DNA of 7,817 nucleotides from an uncultured Flammeovirgaceae bacterium (GCA_946480685.1 CAMLLI010000167.1:1-7817), one strand, 5' to 3'. Numbered from the stretch's first letter, positions 1 through 7,140 are shown. Numbers and translations are program-made. Notes: generated by a model not told the origin, from the letters alone.

Positions 1-589
1 GCAATTTATCTTTAGCCCAGTTGAGATCTTCTTCTACCTGCGCCCATATCTCGGCTTCGGTACGTTGCTCGGGTTCATCCTGTGGTTGCGATGGTTCGAG
101 TACAATCGGTGCATTCTCCCACAGTACAGCGATCTGGTAATAATATAGCGCCCGTATAAATCTTGCTTGTGCCAATATCTGGTCTTTCTTCGCTTCGTTG
201 GTAAACTCTATTTCCGGTACATAGGCCAGCACCTGGTTTGCACGAAATATAGCTTTGTAGAAATCACGCCAGTGCCAGTTGTTACCATCCCAGAAATTAT
301 AGTTGTTATAGCGGAAGCGTGTCCAATCGGCAAGTTCCACCCACGGACTGGTACTATGTCCTTCATCCGATGACAGATCATAGCGGAAGTATATCCAGCG
401 TGTCCAGGTAGAAGGTTTATAGAACATATTGTATACGGCATTGATACCCATCTCGGCATCCTTTTCCGTTTTCCATCCCTGGTCAACGGTTGGTGTATTC
501 GGGTTATCAATGTCCAGCAAGTCTTCGCTGCAACTGAAGGTAATGGATACGAACAGTATGAGGAGTATATATAGTTTTAAGCTTTTCAT
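1..589 (-). CDS. SusD/RagB-family outer-membrane glycan-binding lipoprotein, C-terminal part beyond the window
   Basis: This is the first 196 residues of a SusD-like protein, the surface lipoprotein that lids a SusC channel and captures its ligand. Seen directly: a start ATG at 589, a short basic then hydrophobic signal sequence (residues 1-19) ending in SITFSC, with Cys20 as the expected lipidation site. It is followed by S-E-D, resembling the acidic surface-export signal of Bacteroidota lipoproteins. Residues 105-165 carry the SusD helical core: the W-x-x-F-Y-K-A-I-x-R-A-N pattern, then an alanine/arginine-rich ARFIRALYYYQ helix. Family members are usually about 450-600 residues, so more than half is missing at the left edge. 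The start lies 18 nt after the susC stop, so the two genes are surely co-transcribed. The substrate cannot be told from this part. Family assignment is firm. Confidence 0.93.
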   Translation of the reverse strand, partial: MKSLKLYILLILFVSITFSCSEDLLDIDNPNTPTVDQGWKTEKDAEMGINAVYNMFYKPSTWTRWIYFRYDLSSDEGHSTSPWVELADWTRFRYNNYNFWDGNNWHWRDFYKAIFRANQVLAYVPEIEFTNEAKKDQILAQARFIRALYYYQIAVLWENAPIVLEPSQPQDEPEQRTEAEIWAQVEEDLNWAKDKL

Positions 590-607
590 AGCAGATTGAC
601 TTTAGGA

Positions 608-3600
608 TCAGAAATTAAATTGAAGACCTACCAAAAATGTTTTCGCATTCGGGTAACGCACTTCATCGTGACCTCTGCGCCATATATCCGGTGCTGTAAA
701 GTCAGGATCAAGACCGGTATATTTTGTGAACGTTAACAGGTTTTGTCCTGTAACATAAATGCGTGCACTGTTAAGTTTAACACGTTCGGTTATTGATTTC
801 GGGAAATTATAGCCGAGGGTAACGTTACGCAGTCGGAAGTATGAACCGTTCTCGAGCCAGCGATCTGTGTCTCCGCGTGAGTTACGATCATCACCGTAGA
901 GTAACCTTGGGAAATCGCTGTTTGGATTTTCCTGGAATGGCTCGCTTCCTTCTTCAAACACGAAGTAGTTCGAGTTATCATCGAAGCGTTCTACTGCTGC
1001 ACGTGAGCCGTTATATACTTTCTGCCCAAATGATCCATACCATAGTGTGGACAGATCGAAGTTCTTATACTCGAGGTTCAGCACAAGACCGAGATCAAAT
1101 TTAGGCCACGGGTTGCCCACGATCTGGCGGTCAGCATCGTTGATCTCACCGTTATCATCAAAATCCACATAGCGTATATCACCCGGCTTGGCATTCGGTT
1201 GAATAACTTTACCGGTTGAGTTTACGTGTGCCAGTACTTCTTCTTCACTGCGGAACAGACCATCGGTTTTGCGCAGGTAGAACATACCGATCGGTTCACC
1301 TATTTCAGTTTTTGTTATACCGCTTAGTATTTCTTCGTTACCGTAACCTAACTCCAGTACTTCATTGCGTACGGTAGAGAAGTTAGCCGTTACACTATAG
1401 CGGAGTCCGCTTGCGCGCTGTTCCTTCCAGGTAGTTGAGATCTCTATACCTTTGTTGCGTATACTCGCTGCGTTAACGAACGGATCGCCACCATCATTAC
1501 CGGTAGATAATAATATAGGCATGGCTGTCAGTACATCTCGCGTAGTTGCCACGAAATACTCCATCGTAAAGGCAAGCTTGTTATTGAAGAGCGCTATATC
1601 TGTTCCGATGTTTACAACTTCTTTGGTTTCCCAGCGAAGATCTGCGTTTGCCAGTTTTACCTGTGTAGCGCCATTCACGATGTGTTGATCGCGGCCTAAT
1701 GTAGCGATAACGGAAGAGTTGAGAAGAGACAGGTTATCCCAGTTACCAATGTTATAGATCGAAGAGCCGTAGAAGCTTCCTCCGTATCCGACCGTACGTC
1801 CTATACTGGAGTTACCAAGCTCCCCATAGTTGGCGCGAATCTTCAGATCATCTATAAACGGAACGTTGAAAAATTCTTCTCCGCTGATACGCCACGCAGC
1901 ACTTACCGAAGGGAAATTACCCCAGCGATTGTTCTTCGCGAAACGCGATGATCCATCTCTGCGAATGGTACCGGTGAGGTAATATTTTTCATTGAACGAA
2001 TAGTTGAAACGACCGAGGTATGAGATGAGTGCATCTTCGTTGTTGAAGCCGCCTGCCTCCGGATTGGTTGTTCCTGCATCGAGTACATCATAATATCTGC
2101 CGCCCACTTCAACCAGGTTGCGCTTTGTGCCGGAAATTCGATCATACTTCTGACGCTGGAAGGTTGTACCGATCACGGCATCGATGTGGTGCTTACCTAT
2201 ATCTTTATTCAGGTGAATGGTGTTCTCGATCAATGAGGAAACATATTCTGCTCGGAATTCATTTACAGCAGATGGATCGAACGGTTGATTCAATGTCCAG
2301 TTACCGACCTTGCGTATATATTTATAGTTTTCATTGCTGACTTCAAGACCAGCGTTGACTCTATATTTCAATACATCTTTCAAAAAGCTCAATTCGGCAT
2401 ACGCGTTTCCGCGCAAGCGCAGGTTCTGGTTGGTTGTTTCTTCCAGGGACTCACGTGCTATCGGGTTTACTCCGAATGTACGCGCTGCAGCTTCATCACC
2501 ATAACCAAAACCTCCCGGGTGTGTAGGGTCATGCACCGGTATGGTTGGTAACATCCTCAGCATATCCCAGAACGGATTGGTAATAAGATCATCGGAATGA
2601 CCATGTGATATAGAGAGGTTCTCTCCGATCTTAAATATACCACGCTTGCCTTCGGTGTTCACGCGGAAGCTATAGCGATCGAATGATGAACCTATACTGG
2701 TACCGGTGTTGCCAAAGTAATTTCCGGATACTAAATACGTACCGAATTCATTACCGCCCGAGAACGATAAGTTATAGTCGTGCGTTTGTGCTGTGCGGAA
2801 TGTCTCACTCTGCCAGTCCGTATCTATACCTTCCGGGAATTGCTGATAGCCCTGATCGATCACCCACGGAAATTTTTCCACTTCAATAGCTTCGCGATAG
2901 GCCATCGTGTTATACTTCTTGAAATCTGCCGCACTCATGAATTCGTACTTCGGCAACGTCTGTACGCCATAGCGGCCGGAGAAATCTACTTTCAGTGGTC
3001 CTGATTTTCCTTTCTTGGTGGTGATGATGATCACACCGTTCGCTGCACGCGACCCATATATAGCAGCAGCGGACGCATCTTTCAGAATCTGGATAGACTC
3101 AACATCGGCTGCGTTGAAATCGCGCGTGGCAATGGTAGGTATACCGTCAATTACATAGAGCGGCTGGTTGTTCGAGAAGTTTCCGAGACCACGGATCTCG
3201 ATCGTTGATTCACTTCCTGCACGACCACTGTTCCGTATATTTACCCCGGCAGCAAGTCCCTGCATCGCTTCTGCTACCGTAGTGGCTTGTACTTTGGCAA
3301 GGTCGCGGTTGTCGATAACCGATACAGCACCGGTGAGATCTTTCTTCTCCTGCTCGCCATATCCGATCACAACAATCTCCTGCATGGTAGTTACATCCTG
3401 CACGAGTTGTACCGGTATAGATGTTTGTGTACCTACGCGAACTTCCTGTGCTTTATACCCGATGAACGAGAAGACAAGCACTGCGTTCTCATCTGCTACC
3501 TGCAGGGTAAAATCTCCGTTAGAATCAGTAGCCGTACCGTTGGATGTGCCTTTCTCCAGCACATTTACTCCGGGCAATGGTTCACCGCCTTCATCTGTCA

Positions 3601-4000
3601 CCGTACCGGTAATCTGTATAGCTACCGCGACCGGCTGAGACTTGCGTTCTGCTCTGGCAGTAACGGAAATGGTTTTATTAATGCGTTTGAATTCAATAGA
3701 TGCTTTACCGGAAAGATCTTCCAGCACCTGGCGCAAAGATGCATCCTTGTAGTGCAGGTCGAACGATTTGTCTGACTCCAGTTGTGCTGAATAAGCAAAT
3801 ACAAATTTTGTTTTCGCTTCCAGCTCCTGGAATATGGTTGCCAGCGAAGCATCTTCCAGCGAAAGCGAAACTTTAATCTTATCCAGGCTCTGGCTATTGG
3901 TAGCCGCTGCAAAGCCAAGATTCATACAGATTACCTGTATGATAAAAAGGCGCAATGTGTACTTCGATATAAGCATGAACAGCTTACGTAAAAATTTCAT
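608..4000 (-). CDS. SusC/RagA-family TonB-dependent outer-membrane transporter with N-terminal STN signalling domain
   Basis: This 1130-residue protein should be a complete TonB-dependent importer that works with the adjacent SusD lipoprotein. Domains in order: signal peptide about 1-33; STN domain about 41-116; carboxypeptidase-regulatory-like beta-sandwich about 129-200; EIVVIGYG motif at 208-215; plug about 217-330 with the SusC signatures LYVIDGIP (281-288) and ESIQILKDASAAAIYGSRAANG (301-322); then the 22-strand-type barrel ending in a terminal phenylalanine (LQFNF). The STN domain is the part that, in FecA-like transducers, contacts a periplasmic FecR protein, and a fecR/sigma pair lies directly upstream. 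This makes it a signalling transporter rather than a plain importer. The length is normal for STN-bearing SusC proteins and I see no frameshift. The ATG at 4000 precedes a good signal peptide, and no Shine-Dalgarno is visible, as usual in the phylum. The ligand is probably a glycan, but iron or other ligands cannot be excluded. Confidence 0.95.
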   Translation of the reverse strand: MKFLRKLFMLISKYTLRLFIIQVICMNLGFAAATNSQSLDKIKVSLSLEDASLATIFQELEAKTKFVFAYSAQLESDKSFDLHYKDASLRQVLEDLSGKASIEFKRINKTISVTARAERKSQPVAVAIQITGTVTDEGGEPLPGVNVLEKGTSNGTATDSNGDFTLQVADENAVLVFSFIGYKAQEVRVGTQTSIPVQLVQDVTTMQEIVVIGYGEQEKKDLTGAVSVIDNRDLAKVQATTVAEAMQGLAAGVNIRNSGRAGSESTIEIRGLGNFSNNQPLYVIDGIPTIATRDFNAADVESIQILKDASAAAIYGSRAANGVIIITTKKGKSGPLKVDFSGRYGVQTLPKYEFMSAADFKKYNTMAYREAIEVEKFPWVIDQGYQQFPEGIDTDWQSETFRTAQTHDYNLSFSGGNEFGTYLVSGNYFGNTGTSIGSSFDRYSFRVNTEGKRGIFKIGENLSISHGHSDDLITNPFWDMLRMLPTIPVHDPTHPGGFGYGDEAAARTFGVNPIARESLEETTNQNLRLRGNAYAELSFLKDVLKYRVNAGLEVSNENYKYIRKVGNWTLNQPFDPSAVNEFRAEYVSSLIENTIHLNKDIGKHHIDAVIGTTFQRQKYDRISGTKRNLVEVGGRYYDVLDAGTTNPEAGGFNNEDALISYLGRFNYSFNEKYYLTGTIRRDGSSRFAKNNRWGNFPSVSAAWRISGEEFFNVPFIDDLKIRANYGELGNSSIGRTVGYGGSFYGSSIYNIGNWDNLSLLNSSVIATLGRDQHIVNGATQVKLANADLRWETKEVVNIGTDIALFNNKLAFTMEYFVATTRDVLTAMPILLSTGNDGGDPFVNAASIRNKGIEISTTWKEQRASGLRYSVTANFSTVRNEVLELGYGNEEILSGITKTEIGEPIGMFYLRKTDGLFRSEEEVLAHVNSTGKVIQPNAKPGDIRYVDFDDNGEINDADRQIVGNPWPKFDLGLVLNLEYKNFDLSTLWYGSFGQKVYNGSRAAVERFDDNSNYFVFEEGSEPFQENPNSDFPRLLYGDDRNSRGDTDRWLENGSYFRLRNVTLGYNFPKSITERVKLNSARIYVTGQNLLTFTKYTGLDPDFTAPDIWRRGHDEVRYPNAKTFLVGLQFNF

Positions 4001-4042
4001 AGGTTTGTTAAGGTTTGAGTTTTATCACTAATTCTCAGGCTG

Positions 4043-4084
4043 TAGTCCGGGGAAGCATCGGCCAAAATGTTTGTACCCGGACTA
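4043..4084 (-). other. 9-bp perfect inverted repeat in the susC leader
   Basis: TAGTCCGGG at 4043-4051 is the exact reverse complement of CCCGGACTA at 4076-4084, leaving a 24-nt loop. The stem is GC-rich and ends 42 nt before the susC start codon. There is no U-tract after it in the susC direction, so it is not an ordinary intrinsic terminator. It could be an RNA stem-loop in the susC leader or a DNA dyad for a regulator. Confidence 0.55.
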
Positions 4085-4091
4085 TCTTTTT

Positions 4092-4112
4092 ACTCTCAAG
4101 TTTATTGAGAGT
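4092..4112 (-). other. 8-bp perfect stem-loop upstream of susC
   Basis: ACTCTCAA (4092-4099) and TTGAGAGT (4105-4112) form a perfect 8-bp inverted repeat around a 5-nt loop. On the minus strand it is followed by an A-run, not a T-run, and on the plus strand by a mixed sequence, so it does not look like a terminator for either direction. It sits 7 nt from the larger 4043-4084 stem. Confidence 0.5.
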
Positions 4113-4138
4113 CCGTATCGCTAAGGAGGATTCAATCG

Positions 4139-4147
4139 GATCGTTTC
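4139..4147 (-). promoter_or_regulatory. Operator-like 9-mer GAAACGATC upstream of susC
   Basis: Read on the minus strand this 9-mer is identical to 5922-5930 beside the lacI gene. Its core AAACGATC matches 7 of 8 positions of AANCGNTT, the generic core of LacI-family operators. It lies two nucleotides past the fecR stop codon and about 140 nt upstream of the susC start. Binding by the LacI-type protein encoded at 6058 is inference. Confidence 0.3.
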
Positions 4148-4149
4148 GG

Positions 4150-5154
4150 TCATATATTGTTTTGTTTGGGTTTGATGTCGCATCCCTTTCCCTGCATCAT
4201 TACGCTCGTGCCTTTCTGTGTGCAGGTTATCTTGAGCATATACTCTATACTTTTCAGGATATTCGGTAGTGTCTCCTGCTTGTAGGTGGCGTTGATGGTG
4301 CAGTTGCCAAGCGCAGGGTTCTGGAAGGTTATATCTACATTATACCATGCCTCGAGTTGCTCGGCTGCTTCAGCCAGGGTAATGTTTTCGAAATGAAGGA
4401 TGTTGTCTTTCCAGTCAACAAACGCCTGTACATCTACTTTCTTTTTGCTGATGGCTTCGTTGCCACTGGTAACTATAGCCTGCTGGTACGGTTCGAGTAT
4501 AACATCTTTTACCAATGCGGTGTGCAGGCGTGATCCTACATTTACTTTACCTTCCACCAATGTGATCTCGGTAATTTTATCAGGCGATGTGCGCACGTTG
4601 AAGGATGTACCGAGTACCGTTGTATTGGCAGAAGCGGTATGTACTATAAATGGTTTTGAAGCATCGCGCGCCACCTGGAAATACGCTTCACCCTCCAGAT
4701 ATACTTCGCGTGTTGATGTCGTAAATTGTTCCGGGAATGTAAGTGTACTGTTGGCATTGAGAATTACCTGCGTGCCGTCCAGCAAGTCGATCTTTAGTTT
4801 TTGTCCGCGTGTTGTCTCAACCGTCTGCTGCTTCATCGCCATCGCTTCGGGCTTCACAACATCATCCTGTTTTTTGTAGATCAGGAAATAGAACGTTGCC
4901 ATGAACAACGCCAGTGCCGCAGCCACCGAATACCACGGTGATACGAGATAGCGTCTTGCCGGCTCAGGCTCCTGCAATTTTTCAGAAAGCTTCATCCACA
5001 GCTCGTGCTTGATGCCTTCATCTTGAGACACGCGTTGTTCAGCTTCCGGATAGGATTCAAAAAATTCATCCAGCAGTTGTTTATCCGCGGCCGATGCCGT
5101 GCCGTTGATGTAGGCATCGAGCAATTTCCGGAATTGATGTTCGTCTATTTTCAT
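4150..5154 (-). CDS. FecR-family transmembrane anti-sigma factor
   Basis: This 334-residue protein fits the Bacteroidota FecR family, which holds an ECF sigma factor in check and relays a signal from an STN-bearing outer-membrane transporter. Layout: a cytoplasmic N-terminal sigma-binding region about 1-70 (HQFRKLLDAYINGTASAADKQ); one transmembrane helix about 75-93; the periplasmic FecR domain about 112-212, with TTRGQKLKIDLLDGTQVILNANS, YLEGEAYFQVARD and VLGTSFNVR; and a C-terminal DUF4974-type domain about 255-322, the likely contact for the STN domain of the transporter. The gene starts 75 nt after the sigma-factor stop and is followed by the susC leader, giving the standard order sigma, anti-sigma, susC, susD. 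The length is typical and the frame is intact. Function is well supported by family and context. Confidence 0.94.
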   Translation of the reverse strand: MKIDEHQFRKLLDAYINGTASAADKQLLDEFFESYPEAEQRVSQDEGIKHELWMKLSEKLQEPEPARRYLVSPWYSVAAALALFMATFYFLIYKKQDDVVKPEAMAMKQQTVETTRGQKLKIDLLDGTQVILNANSTLTFPEQFTTSTREVYLEGEAYFQVARDASKPFIVHTASANTTVLGTSFNVRTSPDKITEITLVEGKVNVGSRLHTALVKDVILEPYQQAIVTSGNEAISKKKVDVQAFVDWKDNILHFENITLAEAAEQLEAWYNVDITFQNPALGNCTINATYKQETLPNILKSIEYMLKITCTQKGTSVMMQGKGCDIKPKQNNI

Positions 5155-5229
5155 GATCTAATGGGTAGTTGCACACGATTGTGTTATCCCCTATGCGTGA
5201 TCAGAAAAAATTTTTAGACGTTGGAAAAA

Positions 5230-5799
5230 TCAGAAGCTATCCAGGATGAAGGCCGTCAGCATCACCAGCTTGTCGATGGAAAGACGCAGCATACGCAGCG
5301 CTTTGGTGATTTGGTTCTCAACTGTTTTAGGCGAGATGTGAAGTTGCTCGGCAATTTTTTTATTGGGCAGTAACTCAAAACGACTCAGGTAAAAAATCTC
5401 GCGACACTTTTCCGGAAGTGTAGCCATGCCTTCTTCCAGCACCGATTGTAGTTCTGCCGCGTGAAGTGCTTCTTCCGTTTCGTTGGTTGTTGCTACAAGG
5501 TTTATGTGTTCGAGATGTTTTTTAGATATAGCACCGGAGCGCAAATGCATGAAGCATTGCAGTTTTACTGCCTGGTATAGATACGCTTGTATGTTGAGTA
5601 TATTTCGGTCGCGACCTTTCTCCCACAGCGAGATGAGCACATCCTGCACCACATCTTTAGCAATGGTTTCATCTTCCAGTACGCGGTACGCGGCATGGTA
5701 TAAGCGCTTCCAATGCCGATCAAACAATACCGAAAAAGCGCGTTGATCGCCCTGGCATATTAAGTCAAAAAGTACATGATCGTCTTTTTCCGCAAGCAT
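5230..5799 (-). CDS. ECF RNA polymerase sigma factor of the FecI-like Bacteroides expansion type
   Basis: From the ATG at 5799 this is a 189-residue ECF sigma factor that should direct RNA polymerase to the susCD promoter once released by the FecR protein next door. Region 2 covers about residues 11-87: CQGDQRAFSVLFDRHW, then DVVQDVLISLWEKG, the usual core-binding stretch. Region 4 covers about 121-174, with the LPEKCREIFYLSRFE motif and the helix-turn-helix NKKIAEQLHISPKTVENQITKALRMLR. A hydrophobic tail, DKLVMLTAFILDSF, closes the protein, as often seen in this group. The frame stays open to another ATG at 5892, which would add 31 residues (including three cysteines) with no match to the family pattern. 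I prefer 5799 because residue 11 onward then aligns with the normal sigma N-terminus. No strong -33/-7 promoter is visible upstream. Confidence 0.93.
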   Translation of the reverse strand: MLAEKDDHVLFDLICQGDQRAFSVLFDRHWKRLYHAAYRVLEDETIAKDVVQDVLISLWEKGRDRNILNIQAYLYQAVKLQCFMHLRSGAISKKHLEHINLVATTNETEEALHAAELQSVLEEGMATLPEKCREIFYLSRFELLPNKKIAEQLHISPKTVENQITKALRMLRLSIDKLVMLTAFILDSF

Positions 5800-5910
5800 A
5801 GTTTGATGGCAGTAAAGGGTTTGGGTTCGATATCTGCACAAACTTTTATCACAGGCGAAGTAATCGAAATGTTTCAATTGCCATCCTGCCACGAAATATT
5901 ATTTTAAAAA

Positions 5911-5930
5911 TAACGATTCCGGAAACGATC
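5911..5930 (+). promoter_or_regulatory. Pair of CG-core operator-like sites (TAACGATT and AAACGATC)
   Basis: TAACGATT (5911-5918) and AAACGATC (5923-5930) each match 7 of 8 positions of the LacI-family core AANCGNTT, and their CG steps are 12 bp apart. They lie between the divergent sigma and lacI genes. The second is part of the 9-mer repeated upstream of susC. Being operators is inference. Confidence 0.3.
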
Positions 5931-5964
5931 TCAACACTGAAATTATATTTATTTTCAGAATAAT

Positions 5965-5975
5965 ATTTCAGAAAT
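5965..5975. promoter_or_regulatory. Palindrome ATTTCAGAAAT, copy 1, upstream of lacI
   Basis: This is a perfect 5-bp inverted repeat around one central base. Weaker copies with the same TTTCAGAA or CTGAAAT core lie at 5952-5962 and 5933-5943. It directly abuts the CG-core site AATCGTTT (5973-5980), which matches AANCGNTT at all 8 positions and overlaps the proposed -33 element of lacI. Confidence 0.4.
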
Positions 5976-5977
5976 CG

Positions 5978-6007
5978 TTTGTTACTTCAGGGCGATAAAT
6001 TGTTTTG
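5978..6007 (+). promoter_or_regulatory. Candidate Bacteroidota-type promoter for lacI
   Basis: TTTG at 5978-5981 and TTGTTTTG at 6000-6007 resemble the -33 TTTG and -7 TAnnTTTG elements of Bacteroidota housekeeping promoters, with one mismatch in the -7 box and 18 bp between them, close to the usual 19 or so. Transcription would begin near 6014, giving a leader of about 40 nt. Confidence 0.4.
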
Positions 6008-6048
6008 ATATTATCGACTGACCTTGTACTATTGAGCTATTTCCGTGA

Positions 6049-6059
6049 ATTTCTGAAAT
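6049..6059. promoter_or_regulatory. Palindrome ATTTCTGAAAT, copy 2, overlapping the lacI start codon
   Basis: This is the exact reverse complement of copy 1 at 5965-5975 and includes the first two bases of the lacI ATG. The centres of the two copies are 84 bp apart, eight helical turns at 10.5 bp per turn, so bound proteins would face the same side of the DNA. Autorepression is a reasonable inference. Confidence 0.4.
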
Positions 6060-7077
6060 GAAGAACCCTCAGGCTACCATCCGCGACCTTGCTATTAAAC
6101 TGAACATTTCCATCTCAACCGTTTCGCGCGCGCTCCGTAATGCTCCGGATGTAAATCCTGAAACCAAAAAAGCTGTACTCGAACTTGCCAAGCAACTGCA
6201 CTATGAACCGAATCGTGTAGCACAAAGTCTGCGCATAAAAAAAACAAATACAATTGGTGTAGTTGTACCGGAAATTGCCATGCACTTCTTCTCCTCTACC
6301 ATCAGTGGTATACAGGAGTACGCAGCGAAACATGACTATAGCATTATGATCTGTCAGTCGATGGAATCGCTGCGAACTGAGAAATCAAATATACACATGC
6401 TGGTGTCGAACCGCGTGGATGGTTTACTGATCTCGCTGTCGAGCCAGACTAAAAATGTAGAGCACCTCGAACATTTACTCGCCAAGCAAATACCGATTGT
6501 ATTGTTCGATCGTGTTACCAGCGAGCTCGATGTCTCAAAAGTTGTAGTGGATGATTACAACGGTGGCTTTAAAGCTGCTGAACATTTGATCCGCACGGGA
6601 TGTAAACGCATTGCTTTTATCGGTGGGCCGGAAACACTATATGTAAGTGATCAACGCTTGCGCGGATATCGCGATGCTATACGCAACTATAATATAGAGC
6701 TTTACGAAGACCTGATTATTCACTGTAAAGATCTGCATACTGATCCTACAGCTGCTACGCATAAACTACTGGATTTACCGCAACGTCCTGATGCTATATT
6801 TTGCATGAACGACCCGGTAGCTATACTTGCCATGCAAGTGCTGAAAGAAAAAGGTGTGCGTATACCCGATGAAATATCGCTCGTAGGATTTACCAACGAA
6901 CCGGTATCACAATTCATCGAACCTTCGCTAACTACTGTAGCACAACCCGCTTACCACATGGGACAAACCGCTGCGAAACTCTTCATCCAGCAAGTGGAAA
7001 ACAAACAGGAGTTTAAGCCGATTACGAAGATTCTGCCCACGGAGCTGATCGTGCGAAATAGCACGAAGCGTGTTTAG
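6058..7077 (+). CDS. LacI-family transcriptional regulator
   Basis: This 339-residue protein is a full-length LacI/GalR-type regulator, a sugar-responsive DNA-binding dimer or tetramer. The N-terminal helix-turn-helix is at about 7-28 (ATIRDLAIKLNISISTVSRALRN), with recognition helix STVSRAL. The hinge follows at 51-62 (PNRVAQSLRIKK), with the leucine that intercalates in the operator. The periplasmic-binding-like sugar domain runs from about 65 to 335, with typical elements: IVLFDRV (147-153), the RLRGYRDA segment (200-207), CMNDPVA (249-255), the VGFTNEP stretch (276-282) and LTTVAQP (291-297). The ATG at 6058 places the HTH six residues in, as expected. The gene is divergent from the sigma factor, so its likely targets are itself and the sigma/fecR/susCD locus. 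The inducing sugar cannot be read from the sequence. Confidence 0.95.
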   Translation: MKNPQATIRDLAIKLNISISTVSRALRNAPDVNPETKKAVLELAKQLHYEPNRVAQSLRIKKTNTIGVVVPEIAMHFFSSTISGIQEYAAKHDYSIMICQSMESLRTEKSNIHMLVSNRVDGLLISLSSQTKNVEHLEHLLAKQIPIVLFDRVTSELDVSKVVVDDYNGGFKAAEHLIRTGCKRIAFIGGPETLYVSDQRLRGYRDAIRNYNIELYEDLIIHCKDLHTDPTAATHKLLDLPQRPDAIFCMNDPVAILAMQVLKEKGVRIPDEISLVGFTNEPVSQFIEPSLTTVAQPAYHMGQTAAKLFIQQVENKQEFKPITKILPTELIVRNSTKRV

Positions 7078-7140
7078 GTGTGTACGTGGGTACGTGTGTG
7101 AGTTGTGTTAAGGTGTTGGTGTGTTGAGGTGTTGATGTTA
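7078..7140 (+). repeat. G/T-skewed low-complexity tract with short direct repeats
   Basis: The top strand is almost free of C here. It contains GTACGTG twice (7082-7088 and 7090-7096) and AGGTGTTG twice (7111-7118 and 7127-7134). It begins directly after the lacI stop codon. Function is unknown. Confidence 0.55.

Larger units (their letters stand above)
4001..4149 (-). promoter_or_regulatory. Structured leader between fecR and susC
   Basis: This 149-nt gap separates the anti-sigma gene from susC and probably holds the promoter or leader through which susCD is controlled. It contains, in transcription order, a GAAACGATC operator-like 9-mer (4147-4139), a perfect 8-bp stem-loop (4112-4092), a perfect 9-bp stem with a 24-nt loop (4084-4043) and 42 nt of unstructured A-rich sequence up to the start codon. 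I could not find a convincing TTTG / TAnnTTTG housekeeping promoter on the minus strand, which fits transcription by the neighbouring ECF sigma factor or read-through from fecR. The function as a leader is inference. Confidence 0.5.
5800..6057. promoter_or_regulatory. Divergent control region between the sigma-factor gene and lacI
   Basis: This 258-bp region separates two divergent genes and is rich in small dyads. It contains a 15-bp A/T palindrome TTATTTTAAAAATAA (5899-5913), three AACGAT-core sites, two copies of the palindrome ATTTCWGAAAT and two further partial copies. A plausible plus-strand promoter for lacI is listed separately. On the minus strand the best -7-like box is AAAGTTTG (5846-5839), five of six defined positions, without a good -33 element, so the sigma promoter remains unassigned. 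Confidence 0.5.

Noticed and set aside
3168..3775. Two overlapping plus-strand open frames of about 160 codons inside susC
   Set aside because: They lie antisense to the conserved plug region of susC, overlap each other in different frames and show no recognisable domain; the susC frame explains the sequence.
4092..4112. Stem-loop as intrinsic terminator after fecR
   Set aside because: No T-run follows on either strand, and the stem is AT/GC mixed and short.
4123..4129. AAGGAGG on the plus strand as a ribosome binding site
   Set aside because: No ATG or plausible gene follows at a suitable distance, and Shine-Dalgarno use is rare in this phylum.
5172..5183. CACACGATTGTG dyad upstream of fecR as an operator
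   Set aside because: Only a 4-bp stem with a 4-base centre; such short dyads are expected by chance.
5899..5913. TTATTTTAAAAATAA as a specific operator
   Set aside because: Perfect 7-bp arms, but almost pure A/T in an A/T-rich stretch, so chance or promoter DNA is enough to explain it.
7049..7066. TCGTGC-GAAATA-GCACGA hairpin as lacI terminator
   Set aside because: It lies inside the lacI coding end and is not followed by a proper T-run, so it is at most a weak end signal.
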